Shown piece by piece: positions 27,256-35,659 of a stretch of DNA of 64,000 nucleotides. Every line of letters starts with the position of its first letter. Position 1 is the stretch's first letter. Origin of the DNA: Maritalea porphyrae (GTDB taxonomy: Bacteria; Pseudomonadota; Alphaproteobacteria; Rhizobiales; Devosiaceae); contig NZ_JAPWGX010000005.1 in assembly GCF_027213965.1 (NCBI RefSeq), positions 1-64,000 on the forward strand. Reading direction: 5' to 3'. The notes below the pieces were generated by a model. That model was given only the letters and a program-made list of their open reading frames with translations. It ran no database searches and was not told the origin of the DNA. The position numbers and the translations under genes are program-made.

Positions 27256-28323
27256 TCATCCCTTAAGTTGCAACAAGCGCGGCCCGATTTTGGCCAATGG
27301 CAACATCTGATCAACTGCCCCGGCGGCCACAGCCGCGCCCGGCATGCCCCATACCGTGCTGGTGGCCTGATCCTGCGCCAGAACCAACCCGCCTTTTTCG
27401 TGAACTAGTTTCGCCCCATTTGCCCCGTCGCTCCCCATGCCGGTTAATACAACCGCTGCACAATCCGCGCCAAAATGCGTGCCAATGCTTGCAAACATCG
27501 GGTCTACCGCTGGTTTGCAAAAATTGATCGCATCATCATCCCCGAGCGCTATGCGCAGTGCCCCGGCCTCCTCAACGATCCGCATGTGAAAACCACCCGG
27601 CGCCATATAAAGTCGCCCCGGTACAACCAGCTCCCCGTCTTTGGCCTCACCACCAGGCAATCCAATGCGTTCAGCCAAATCGTCACCTAGTAGCTTGGTG
27701 AAGTGTGCGGGCATATGTTGGGTGACAAATACCGCACAGTCTGAGAATTGTTCTGACAATGCACCAAACAATTCGTTCAGCGCCTGTGGCCCGCCCGTTG
27801 ATGCACCGATGGCTAGCGCACGCATTTGCCCTTGCCATCGCTTCGATTTTTTAAGTCCATCGACGTTTGCAATTGCTGCACCATCGGTGCTGTTCTTGCT
27901 CCCACCCAAAGCGCGCAATTTGCCCAACAGCTGTTCACGAAAATGCTCCCGTGAAACCGCTGCGTCAGGTTTTGCCAAATAATCCGTCGCTCCCGCTCGC
28001 ATGGCCGCAAGCGACGCCCGCGCGTTACGGGTTGTCAGAGTGGACGCAATGAGAATTTTGACATGGGGCAGTAAGGTTTTGAGTTCGGGCAAAGCGTCCA
28101 TGCCCGACATAACGGGCATTTCCAAATCTAGTATGATCACATCGGGCTGCACACGCTGAGCCTCAGAGATCGCCTCGTGCCCGTTAATGGCACTACCAAC
28201 AACATCTAAACCACGTTCCGCATCAATCCAGCGCCGCATAATCCCGCGGATTACCGCAGAATCGTCCACAAGCATAACCCGCACCGACGGAGCAGTTGCC
28301 CCGGGCACCATTCGCGCCTTCAT
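27256..28323 (-). CDS. cheB: Chemotaxis methylesterase CheB
   Basis: CheB removes receptor methyl groups (and deamidates) when phosphorylated by CheA. The 355-residue protein has a receiver domain with Asp66 in ILDLEMPVMSG, a linker to about 165, and a methylesterase domain. The catalytic triad is visible as Ser in AIGASTGGPQAL, His in TQHMPAHF and Asp in GMGSDGANG. AAAGGAG precedes the ATG. It lies between cheY and cheR, so adaptation enzymes are encoded together. Confidence 0.95.
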   Translation of the reverse strand: MKARMVPGATAPSVRVMLVDDSAVIRGIMRRWIDAERGLDVVGSAINGHEAISEAQRVQPDVIILDLEMPVMSGMDALPELKTLLPHVKILIASTLTTRNARASLAAMRAGATDYLAKPDAAVSREHFREQLLGKLRALGGSKNSTDGAAIANVDGLKKSKRWQGQMRALAIGASTGGPQALNELFGALSEQFSDCAVFVTQHMPAHFTKLLGDDLAERIGLPGGEAKDGELVVPGRLYMAPGGFHMRIVEEAGALRIALGDDDAINFCKPAVDPMFASIGTHFGADCAAVVLTGMGSDGANGAKLVHEKGGLVLAQDQATSTVWGMPGAAVAAGAVDQMLPLAKIGPRLLQLKG

Positions 28324-28346
28324 AAGGACGCTCCTTTCGACCCAAA

Positions 28347-28712
28347 TTACTTTTGGTCGAGATCCTGGAATTTGCGCTCCATAATTTCCCGATCAAAAGG
28401 CTTCATCATATATTCGTTGGCACCTGCCTTAAGGGCCATGGCAATGTGTCCCACATCATTTTCCGTCGTACAGAACAAGATTTTGGGAGCCTCACCACCA
28501 ATATAGCTGCGCAATTCTTTGACAAATTCGAGCCCAGTCATAACCGGCATATTCCAATCCACTAGGATTGTGTCCGGCATGCTTTTTGTGCATTTTTCAA
28601 ACGCTTCGCGTCCGTCCTCTGCCTCATCAACATCGTAGCCAATGTCTTCAATTATGCGGCGGGCAACTTTGCGAATGACACTGCTGTCGTCGACAATAAG
28701 ACAGGTTTTCAT
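28347..28712 (-). CDS. cheY: CheY-type response regulator
   Basis: A single-domain receiver of 121 residues. The acidic pair is DD at 8-9, the phosphoacceptor is Asp52 in LVDWNMPVMTGLEF, the Thr is in FCTTENDV and the Lys is in MMKPFDREIM. Position between cheW and cheB makes it the operon's motor-signalling or phosphate-sink CheY. Alphaproteobacteria often have several CheY proteins with different roles, so binding to FliM is inferred, not shown. GAAGGAGAA precedes the ATG. Confidence 0.92.
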   Translation of the reverse strand: MKTCLIVDDSSVIRKVARRIIEDIGYDVDEAEDGREAFEKCTKSMPDTILVDWNMPVMTGLEFVKELRSYIGGEAPKILFCTTENDVGHIAMALKAGANEYMMKPFDREIMERKFQDLDQK

Positions 28713-28746
28713 TGCGCTTCTCCTTCAAAATGCACGTTCAGGCAGC

Positions 28747-29217
28747 TTATGCAGCCTCTTGATCAAGAACTTTCGCGATCAATCTGTCTGCCATTAGAAC
28801 CGCCATCAGCTCACCGTCGAGCCTTAGGATTCCTTGACAATAGATCGCCAAATTCCCATCAAGATTGATCGGGTTTGGTTTAATGTCGGCCATACAATAG
28901 GCAACGACATCCCCAACACTATCTGCGAGAAGTCCATAAGATTCGTTTAAATATTTGATATTCACCATCTGCCGCCCAACAATTGGCGCCTCAATAGGGG
29001 GCAACCCTAAAAGTTGGTCTGTATTGATCGCCACAATGATGCGCCCGCGCAGGTTCAAAATGCCCGCGATTTCAGGACGCACCGACGGGATGGGGGTAAA
29101 CCGTTCAGGTTTGAAGACATCGTCCACCATCTCAAGATTTATCGCAAACAATTGGCCGCCAATCCTTAGCGTTACCAACTGAATCATTGCGTTTGACGCT
29201 TTGGTTTCCTCGCTCAT
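28747..29217 (-). CDS. cheW: Chemotaxis coupling protein CheW
   Basis: CheW links chemoreceptors to CheA. The 156-residue protein is a single CheW domain: LVTLRIGGQLFAINLEMVDDVF at the start, IAGILNLRGRIIVAINTDQLLG in the middle and the usual GLLADSVGDVV region. Its start overlaps the cheA stop by four bases (ATGA), so translation is probably coupled. Length is typical and no domain is missing. Confidence 0.95.
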   Translation of the reverse strand: MSEETKASNAMIQLVTLRIGGQLFAINLEMVDDVFKPERFTPIPSVRPEIAGILNLRGRIIVAINTDQLLGLPPIEAPIVGRQMVNIKYLNESYGLLADSVGDVVAYCMADIKPNPINLDGNLAIYCQGILRLDGELMAVLMADRLIAKVLDQEAA

Positions 29218-31805
29218 GCTGCCTCCAACTGCCGCATGCTCATCGCGCGGCTCACTGCTCGCGTAAGGTGTTCTCTGTCCCCTTTTGCAACAAAGTCAAA
29301 AAGGCCAACTTCTTTTGCGCGACTTTGCACGTTGGGACCGTCATATGAAGAAAGCGCAATAATGGGCGTGCCCGCCATGTGCGCCAATTCTCTGACAGAT
29401 TGAGCGAGCGAGAACCCATCCATACCGGGCATCTCAATATCAGTAACGATTAGATCAAAGGTCGAACCTGCCTGCAGCGCCTCATATGCTTCTTCACCGT
29501 CCGTGCACACCGTCACGTCAAATCCAGCACTCTTAAATATCGGCACCAACATATTGCGGTAGAATGCACTGTCCTCAGCGTAAAGTAGGCGACGCCGTTT
29601 ACGTTGGGCCAAGTCGGCCTGCCGATCAAATGACTTGGGATGCTCTTGTGCCATATAGTAGGCCATATCCAATATTTCCGTGGCGCGCCCCTTAATGATA
29701 GCGGTCCCCAAATAACCGCCACGCCGAGCTTCCACATCAATTTCCATACGGTCGGCCACAATATCGAGCACTTGCGCCACCACAATGCCAAGTCGGAACC
29801 CACGATCTTCAAACACAAGCATCGACATTTTGCGCTCAATGCTTTGGGGCGGTTCACACAAGAAATTGATCGGCATCAACGCCCCACGATATTGCAACAA
29901 ATGCCGCCCATCCACTTTTTCAAGGTCGCAAAGTTTAACAGTCTCCAATCGATTAACCAGCGAAAGTGGCACCGCTTGTCGAGCCCCTTCGCGCGCTTCA
30001 AATACCAGCAATTCGGTCAGCACAGACTGATTGTCCAATTCCTCCACAACCGGCTGGGTCCGGGCCAAATCGCCCATGTCGGTTTGTGCAACTGAACTGG
30101 CCAGCCCTGAAGGATCCATAATCATAATAACGCTGCCGTCGCCCAAAATTGTGGTGCCAGAAAAATGTTTGAGCCCTTGCAGCGCGCCCATCATTGGCTT
30201 CACAACGATTTCCTCAGTGTGGAACACCTCGTCCACCAACAGGCCAAAACAATATTGGCCAACTTCGGTGACCACCACATAACCCTCGTCTGGCACCTCG
30301 CCCGGCCGCATACCCAGCAGATCGCTTAACCCAACCACAGGCAACAAGTGATCACGTAATTGCAACACCAAACTGCCATTTAAACGCTCAACTTTATTGG
30401 CTTTTTTGTTTACCCGCACCAATTCGCGCACCGCGCGCTGCGGCAAGGCAAAGCGCTCCTGCCCCACAGCAATAATCAGCGCAGGCACAATCGCCAAGGT
30501 CAGTGGGATTTTTAAGCTGACAGTGGTGCCGACCCCAACTTGCGACTTCAAATCAATCGTACCGCCAATCAACTCAACATTTGAGCGCACCACATCCATG
30601 CCAACGCCCCGGCCTGAAACGCTGGTTACTTCACTGGCGGTGGAAAAACCGGGGTGGAAAATCAACTGTTGAACCTGCCCGTCGTTCATCCCGGCCAGTT
30701 CAGCTTCGCTAACGATATCTTTTTCTAGCGCTTTGGATCTAAGCGCCTCAACATCAAGCCCCCGCCCATCGTCCACAATTTCGATGACAATTTGCCCTCC
30801 CTCATGGAAGGCGTTTAAGCGCACCGTGCCCACACCCGTTTTGCCCGCGGCTTGCCGTGTTGCTTGATCCTCCAACCCATGATCCGCAGCATTGCGAACC
30901 ATATGGGTCAAAGGATCTTTGATCTGCTCCAAGATTTGTCGATCAAGCTCAGTGTCCTCTCCCGACATTTCAAGGGAAATTTCTTTGCCCAAATCCTTGG
31001 ACAGGTCCCGTATCAACCGTGGCATTTTTTGCCACGCGGCAGAAATCGGCTGCATCCGGGTTTTCATCACCCCATCTTGCAATTCCGCCGTGACCGAACA
31101 AAGCCGTTGCAGCGGCGCGTTGAACTCGCTTTCTCCACGGCCCCGAGAGATTGCCATCAATTGATTGCGGGTGAGCACCAATTCGCTCACCATGGTCATC
31201 AAGCCTTCAAGTACCGGCAGTTGCACCCGAATGGCGAGTGGGGCCGCAATGTTGGCGCCGCTCGCTTTAGTCTTCTCCACGGGCTTTGCTGCAAGGGGTT
31301 CGGCCGCAGCAGCTTCGGGCACATCATCTATATCATCGGGGCCAGGGGCTGCCAAAAATGCAACTTCAAGCGGATCAAGCGGCGGCTTTTCGATATGCAA
31401 TGGATCTTGGGCAAAACAGTCTTCATGATTTGGCCCAGCCGCCAACCGATTGAGCGCATCGATGAGGTCAAGATCATCCCCTTCCGGCTCGACGCCCGTT
31501 TCGGCTAAATTATCTAGATGAACTTTGACCCGATCAATGGAATTAAGGATGGTCTCTACCCCATCGCCAATCACTGGCGCACCATCGCGATATTGCCCCA
31601 TCAAGTTCTCAGCTGCGTGGGTCAAAGCTTCAAGACGCGGCAAATCCAAAAAACCGCATGTACCTTTGATGGTGTGCACCAAACGGAATATTCGGCGCAA
31701 TATCTCTTGATCGTCAGGGTGTTTTTCAAAGTCGACGAGCTCGGCGTCAACCTGTTCAATGCTTTCCGCCGTCTCGGTCAAAAAATCGCTTAAAAGCTCG
31801 TCCAT
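29214..31805 (-). CDS. cheA: Hybrid chemotaxis kinase CheA with receiver
   Basis: The histidine kinase of the chemotaxis system, 863 residues. In order: HPt domain with His44 in RLVHTIKGTCGF; a linker with little sign of a P2 domain; dimerisation region with LVLTRNQLMAIS; ATPase with MVRNAADHGLE and SGRGVGMDVV; a CheW-like regulatory domain; a second CheW-like stretch (about 585-725); and a C-terminal receiver with Asp789 in VTDIEMPGMDG. Classical CheA ends at about 650-700 residues after one CheW domain. The receiver could act as a phosphate sink or feedback input. I chose ATG 31805; the longer frame to 31874 adds a non-conserved peptide. Confidence 0.94.
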   Translation of the reverse strand: MDELLSDFLTETAESIEQVDAELVDFEKHPDDQEILRRIFRLVHTIKGTCGFLDLPRLEALTHAAENLMGQYRDGAPVIGDGVETILNSIDRVKVHLDNLAETGVEPEGDDLDLIDALNRLAAGPNHEDCFAQDPLHIEKPPLDPLEVAFLAAPGPDDIDDVPEAAAAEPLAAKPVEKTKASGANIAAPLAIRVQLPVLEGLMTMVSELVLTRNQLMAISRGRGESEFNAPLQRLCSVTAELQDGVMKTRMQPISAAWQKMPRLIRDLSKDLGKEISLEMSGEDTELDRQILEQIKDPLTHMVRNAADHGLEDQATRQAAGKTGVGTVRLNAFHEGGQIVIEIVDDGRGLDVEALRSKALEKDIVSEAELAGMNDGQVQQLIFHPGFSTASEVTSVSGRGVGMDVVRSNVELIGGTIDLKSQVGVGTTVSLKIPLTLAIVPALIIAVGQERFALPQRAVRELVRVNKKANKVERLNGSLVLQLRDHLLPVVGLSDLLGMRPGEVPDEGYVVVTEVGQYCFGLLVDEVFHTEEIVVKPMMGALQGLKHFSGTTILGDGSVIMIMDPSGLASSVAQTDMGDLARTQPVVEELDNQSVLTELLVFEAREGARQAVPLSLVNRLETVKLCDLEKVDGRHLLQYRGALMPINFLCEPPQSIERKMSMLVFEDRGFRLGIVVAQVLDIVADRMEIDVEARRGGYLGTAIIKGRATEILDMAYYMAQEHPKSFDRQADLAQRKRRRLLYAEDSAFYRNMLVPIFKSAGFDVTVCTDGEEAYEALQAGSTFDLIVTDIEMPGMDGFSLAQSVRELAHMAGTPIIALSSYDGPNVQSRAKEVGLFDFVAKGDREHLTRAVSRAMSMRQLEAA

Positions 31806-31823
31806 GTGCTCGCCCAAAAAATA

Positions 31824-31871
31824 TGCCCGCAAGAAACGCCAGACAAAAAGTATGACGCAACATTGCGGGCA
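31824..31871 (-). promoter_or_regulatory. Inverted repeat in the cheA leader
   Basis: TGCCCGCAA (31824-31832) and its exact reverse complement TTGCGGGCA (31863-31871) enclose 30 bases, ending 18 bases before the cheA start codon. In RNA it would form a 9-base GC-rich stem close to the ribosome site; in DNA it could be a wide-spaced operator. No known leader family comes to mind. Confidence 0.4.
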
Positions 31872-31942
31872 CATTCGTTAACGAGTTCTTGAAGAAACCA
31901 CCTATGCGTATTCACACCTAAGCAGACATCCCAAGACCAATT

Positions 31943-32593
31943 CTAGGCAGATGCAACAGCTTTAAGGGTCACCACATCGTCAACCATTTCAATGGTCACA
32001 TCCAAACCGGACTCGCGGGCCAAAAGACCTGCATAATAAGGCTGAATAACCTGCGCATCGATGCGTCCATCTTCAGGCCGACCAGCCAACAAAGGACCCA
32101 CCAAATGCGGGATCAATGTTTTCTTGCCAGTTGATGTGAGAATAACGCCTTCTTGCCCCATTGGTGCACCGTCCAATTCAACGGTAACGGTACCGCCGCG
32201 CGGCACTGAACCTGCTGAGATCAAAAGCAAGTTCAAGATCATTTTCACTTTGTTTTTCGGCAGCAGAACAGGATCAATTTTCCAAATGAGATCTGCTTTT
32301 TCGCCAGCCATGTAGCTTTGGGCCACTTTTTCAGCTTCTCGCGTATCAATCTCAGTACCTTGGGTCGAAGATGCACCAAAAGCCAAACGTGCAAATTCAA
32401 GTTTCGCGCGCGCTTGCTTTGCAGCATTGTTGATCAGCTCTTGCGCGAACTCAGCCATTTCTGCCTGTTCAGGGTCAGCCAGCACTTCAAGCCCATTACC
32501 AATCGCACCCACTGGGCTGATCAAATCGTGACACACGCGCGAGCACAGCATCGCCGCCAAATCATTCCCGTTTATTTCAACCAGTTCTGCCAT
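31943..32593 (-). CDS. chpT: Histidine phosphotransferase ChpT
   Basis: ChpT relays phosphate from the hybrid kinase CckA to CtrA and CpdR. The 216-residue protein resembles a histidine kinase core without ATP-binding ability. The phosphorylated His22 is in SRVCHDLISPVGAIGNG; the remainder is a degenerate ATPase-like domain lacking the N, G1 and G2 boxes. Length and motif match the Caulobacter and Brucella proteins. AAGGGA precedes ATG 32593. It lies 137 bases upstream of cheA on the same strand and may be read into the che operon, so cell-cycle relay and chemotaxis genes are physically linked here. Confidence 0.93.
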   Translation of the reverse strand: MAELVEINGNDLAAMLCSRVCHDLISPVGAIGNGLEVLADPEQAEMAEFAQELINNAAKQARAKLEFARLAFGASSTQGTEIDTREAEKVAQSYMAGEKADLIWKIDPVLLPKNKVKMILNLLLISAGSVPRGGTVTVELDGAPMGQEGVILTSTGKKTLIPHLVGPLLAGRPEDGRIDAQVIQPYYAGLLARESGLDVTIEMVDDVVTLKAVASA

Positions 32594-32732
32594 TGCGTTC
32601 CCTTATAAGTGCAAAAGGTTGGCGCACATGATGATTGCCCAACCGAATCAAGTTGGCCCAGTTTAGCTCGAAGCCCAACAGGAGCAAGACATGGAGCGCA
32701 TTATCCAAGCAACAAAAGGGGTTTGCTATTCT

Positions 32733-33248
32733 CTACTGGCGTGCCAACTGATCGCGCAATTCTAGCCAATTATCAAAAGCGAAGTTTACCATCGCGGCTT
32801 TCTCAAGCAAAAAAGCTTCACGGTTTCCGGCTGAATAAAACAAATAGAGGCGGCGGTTATAAACATAATAAATGCGCGGATTGCCGTTCGATAAATATCC
32901 ACGTGCCAGACCCGCCAAACCATAGCCACCAAACTGGGGCACATAGGCTTCTGGCGCAGCGCGAAACACCTCTTTGTTCGCTTCTGTGGCAAAAAACCAA
33001 GAGACACCCTTCCACGAAAACTCGTAGTCAGACTTGCCCATTAAAGGCTCTGGTTCAGTGAAATAACTTACAGGGTCCATGCCCTCAATGGCAGAACCAG
33101 ACAAAGGATCTGTGACATACATGGCAAGGAAATTGCGGCTCGTTTGCGCAAAAGAAGGCGCAACCAGATAAAAAACCGCACAAAGCGACAAACAAAGTAC
33201 CGCAAGCCGGCTGATGGTTAATCTTTGTTTACTCAATTGCCGCATCAT
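32733..33248 (-). CDS. Exported YHS-domain-like protein
   Basis: A 171-residue protein with a positively charged N-terminus, a hydrophobic stretch (about 14-30) and a likely signal-peptidase site after PSFAQ. The mature part resembles the YHS domain found in small exported alphaproteobacterial proteins: DPLSGSAIEGMDPVSYF, then a WFFATEANKEVF segment and AYVPQFGGYGLAGLARG. YHS domains are often metal-associated, but the classic cysteines are absent and no function is established. It is divergent from eipA across about 120 bases. Confidence 0.75.
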   Translation of the reverse strand: MMRQLSKQRLTISRLAVLCLSLCAVFYLVAPSFAQTSRNFLAMYVTDPLSGSAIEGMDPVSYFTEPEPLMGKSDYEFSWKGVSWFFATEANKEVFRAAPEAYVPQFGGYGLAGLARGYLSNGNPRIYYVYNRRLYLFYSAGNREAFLLEKAAMVNFAFDNWLELRDQLARQ

Positions 33249-33313
33249 CGCCTTGTTTACACACTACCTGTTAGCGAACGAATTTAGACTAACAAAAAGT
33301 GTTGTCTGCTTTG

Positions 33314-33329
33314 TTAACGTTCAAATTAA
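33314..33329 (+). promoter_or_regulatory. Weak CtrA-like site before eipA
   Basis: TTAA at 33314-33317 and TTAA at 33326-33329 are separated by eight bases, one more than the CtrA consensus. eipA of Brucella is reported as a CtrA-controlled gene, which makes the site worth noting; the spacing makes it uncertain. It lies 38 bases before the chosen eipA start. Confidence 0.3.
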
Positions 33330-33367
33330 CACGGCGCGATCATCAAAGACCTAAGGAAATAGGGCCA

Positions 33368-33937
33368 ATGTTTTCCAAGATTTGCAAGCTGCTCATCGTT
33401 ATTGTTTCTGTAGTCGCGATGCCAACTATCGCAACAGCGCAGGACACTGTTTCAGACCGCTACACAGCGAACGAGTTGGTGACAGCCGGTGGCCAATTTT
33501 TTGGCAAAGTCTCCCAAGGTCTAGCGTCAGTTGTGGAACGCGCTGTTGGTAATTACGGTCTTCCAAATGGCTACATATTGGGCCAAGAAGGCTCCGGCGC
33601 TTTCTTTGGTGGGGTGCGATATGGCGACGGCGAACTCTACACAAAGAATGCAGGCAATCACATTCTATATTGGCAAGGCCCAACGCTTGGGTTTGATTTT
33701 GGAGCCGATGGCTCACAGGTCATGATGCTGGTTTACAATCTACCCTCAACCGATTCGATCTACGGGCGATATCCAGGGGTTGATGGCTCCGCCTATGTTG
33801 TTGGTGGTGTGGGCATGACAGTGATGAAATATAAAGATATCTATATTGTGCCCATACGTTCGGGCATTGGTGCCCGCCTTGGGATCAATGTAGGGTATTT
33901 AAAGTTCACACAAAGCCCCACATGGAATCCGTTTTGA
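33368..33937 (+). CDS. eipA: Envelope integrity protein EipA (DUF1134)
   Basis: A periplasmic protein of 189 residues. It has a signal peptide (KICKLLIVIVSVVAMPTIATA, about 4-24) and a DUF1134 beta-domain with GYILGQEGSGAFFGGVRYG, GPTLGFDFGADGSQVMMLVYNL and a C-terminal IGARLGINVGYLKFT. In Brucella EipA this domain supports envelope stress resistance, with genetic links to LPS and cell division. I chose ATG 33368, with AAGGAAATAGGG before it; the frame is open upstream to 33299 but the extra residues are not signal-like. It is followed by a coiled-coil membrane protein on the same strand after about 160 bases. Confidence 0.88.
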   Translation: MFSKICKLLIVIVSVVAMPTIATAQDTVSDRYTANELVTAGGQFFGKVSQGLASVVERAVGNYGLPNGYILGQEGSGAFFGGVRYGDGELYTKNAGNHILYWQGPTLGFDFGADGSQVMMLVYNLPSTDSIYGRYPGVDGSAYVVGGVGMTVMKYKDIYIVPIRSGIGARLGINVGYLKFTQSPTWNPF

Positions 33938-34099
33938 TGGCGTGATTGTTTGACATCAATCCATTAACCGCAATTGCCTTTGTGGCGTGACCACTAGCCC
34001 CAACTTGTGTTATTAACCATTTGTAAACACAACTTCATCTGAAGCTATCTTTTCGCATCATTGTGAATTAGCAATAGGATGTTGGATTGGGGAGTTTTT

Positions 34100-35290
34100 A
34101 TGGTCATTGAGCTGATGATGTTTTACGCACTTGGTTTTTTGTGCGCCATCATTCTAGCCTTACTGTTTTTGCCTAGCATTTGGCGCAGGGCAGTTCGCTT
34201 GACCAAAAAACGCATTGCAGCCACCACGCCGGTCACCCTTTCAGAATTTCGCGCAGAAAAAGATCAACTTCGCGCGCAAAACGCTTTGAAACTGCGCAAG
34301 CTCGAGCTTCAGCTGGAAGACTTGCGCAAAAAACGCGCTACCCAATTGCGCGAACTCACCCAGCTTCGCCAAACTCAAGAATTGGCCGTGCATGAACATG
34401 AAGGCGCGCAAAGCATTGCCGCCGAATTGGTCGAACGCAATCAAGAACTGCAAGATCAAGTGCGCAACTACGAAGTTGAATTGACCAACATCAGTCAAAA
34501 ACTGCGCTACCGCGAACGCGATCTAGCCGCGAAAATTGAAGAACTAGACCAAGCGCGCGCCGCCGCCAACATCGCCGCTTCCGCTGTTCTGCAAAACTTC
34601 GATGATGAAGAAGACATTCAGGCATACGAGGGCGATGCGAAAAAACTTGCAAAATCTCTGGCCGCTGAGCGCAAACGCAATGCCTTTTTGGAAGAACAGT
34701 TGCGCGCCTCAATGACCCGGGTGCAAGAGCTCAAAAACAAAGGCCGATCAAGCCACGACAAAACACTTACCCAGGATATTCCAGATTTGCTGGACGATGC
34801 GGAAGCCCATATTGCCATCGCCACGGAGCGGTTCAATGCCTTGCTGAACGCTCAAGCCAAGCCCAAATCTAACGATCAAGAACTACTGACCGAGAATGTG
34901 ACGGACGAACAGGCAGCGCTACATGCAACCGCCCACATTCCTACAGCACCCACCACAAGTCTTGCTGAGGAACTGATGGTTGAGGATGAATTGGAAGATG
35001 TAGGCAGCCGCATTATGGCCTTAGAGGAAGACATTCTCACCCGCTTCTCTCAAGAAGCAAGCGACATTGACGATTTACGTGATCGTATGCAGAACATTGC
35101 CGTCGACATCAGCCATATCATTTATGCGCAAGACAGCGCAGGCGGTCCCGACGGCGAAGAAAGCCTCTTTGATCGCGTGCGCAAATATGCCGACGACGGT
35201 TTAGACGAAGCTGTGATGGAACCAACCGCCGACGAAAATGTCTTTGGCCGGGTCGCTGACCGCATGGATGCGCTCAAAAAGTCGTCTTAA
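34100..35290 (+). CDS. Membrane-anchored coiled-coil protein
   Basis: A 396-residue protein with one N-terminal membrane helix (about 3-28, MMFYALGFLCAIILALLFLP), a basic stop-transfer segment (RRAVRLTKKR), then a long cytoplasmic coiled coil from about residue 50 to 220. The C-terminal part is acidic, with a second helical segment (IMALEEDILTRF...IDDLRDRM). I do not recognise a named family; similar proteins occur in Rhizobiales. The design resembles scaffold or division-associated proteins. GGGGAG precedes ATG 34100, better than the ATG at 34079. Upstream, TTAA-N7-TAAA at 34013-34027 is a one-mismatch CtrA-type site. Confidence 0.75.
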   Translation: MVIELMMFYALGFLCAIILALLFLPSIWRRAVRLTKKRIAATTPVTLSEFRAEKDQLRAQNALKLRKLELQLEDLRKKRATQLRELTQLRQTQELAVHEHEGAQSIAAELVERNQELQDQVRNYEVELTNISQKLRYRERDLAAKIEELDQARAAANIAASAVLQNFDDEEDIQAYEGDAKKLAKSLAAERKRNAFLEEQLRASMTRVQELKNKGRSSHDKTLTQDIPDLLDDAEAHIAIATERFNALLNAQAKPKSNDQELLTENVTDEQAALHATAHIPTAPTTSLAEELMVEDELEDVGSRIMALEEDILTRFSQEASDIDDLRDRMQNIAVDISHIIYAQDSAGGPDGEESLFDRVRKYADDGLDEAVMEPTADENVFGRVADRMDALKKSS

Positions 35291-35292
35291 GA

Positions 35293-35655
35293 CTAGTTCG
35301 AGGGCACTTCTGCAATAATTGCAATGTCACGTACAACCTCACCAGATGTGGCGTTCACGACACGAATATTGGTCACATCACCCAGTTTGTAGGTTAGCGT
35401 AATCAATCCATCTTGAACCACGGCGGAAACGATTGTAGCCCCTTGCGGCACGCCAACACTTTGCGCTTGATACACATCATCGCCCGACTTTTGGTTCAAA
35501 CGATAGACAAGTGCGCCCGCAACCGCCATAAACCCAACCATGAGGACGAGAACACTCACGCCAAATGAACGTCGGGCGCGGTTTATAACCGCCTCAACTT
35601 CAGGGGTAAGCTCATTGTTTTCGTCATTAGCATCTAAAGGTTTATCAGCACTCAT
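35293..35655 (-). CDS. Small single-pass membrane protein
   Basis: A 120-residue protein: acidic N-terminus, basic NRARRSFG, one membrane helix at about 31-51 (GVSVLVLMVGFMAVAGALVY), then a mainly beta-type extracytoplasmic domain of about 65 residues. I do not recognise it. ATG 35655 is chosen, with GGAG ten bases upstream; ATG 35661 is also possible. Its start codon overlaps or abuts the start of the divergent RluD-type gene. It converges on the coiled-coil gene with a two-base gap. Confidence 0.7.
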   Translation of the reverse strand: MSADKPLDANDENNELTPEVEAVINRARRSFGVSVLVLMVGFMAVAGALVYRLNQKSGDDVYQAQSVGVPQGATIVSAVVQDGLITLTYKLGDVTNIRVVNATSGEVVRDIAIIAEVPSN

Positions 35656-35659
35656 GCAC

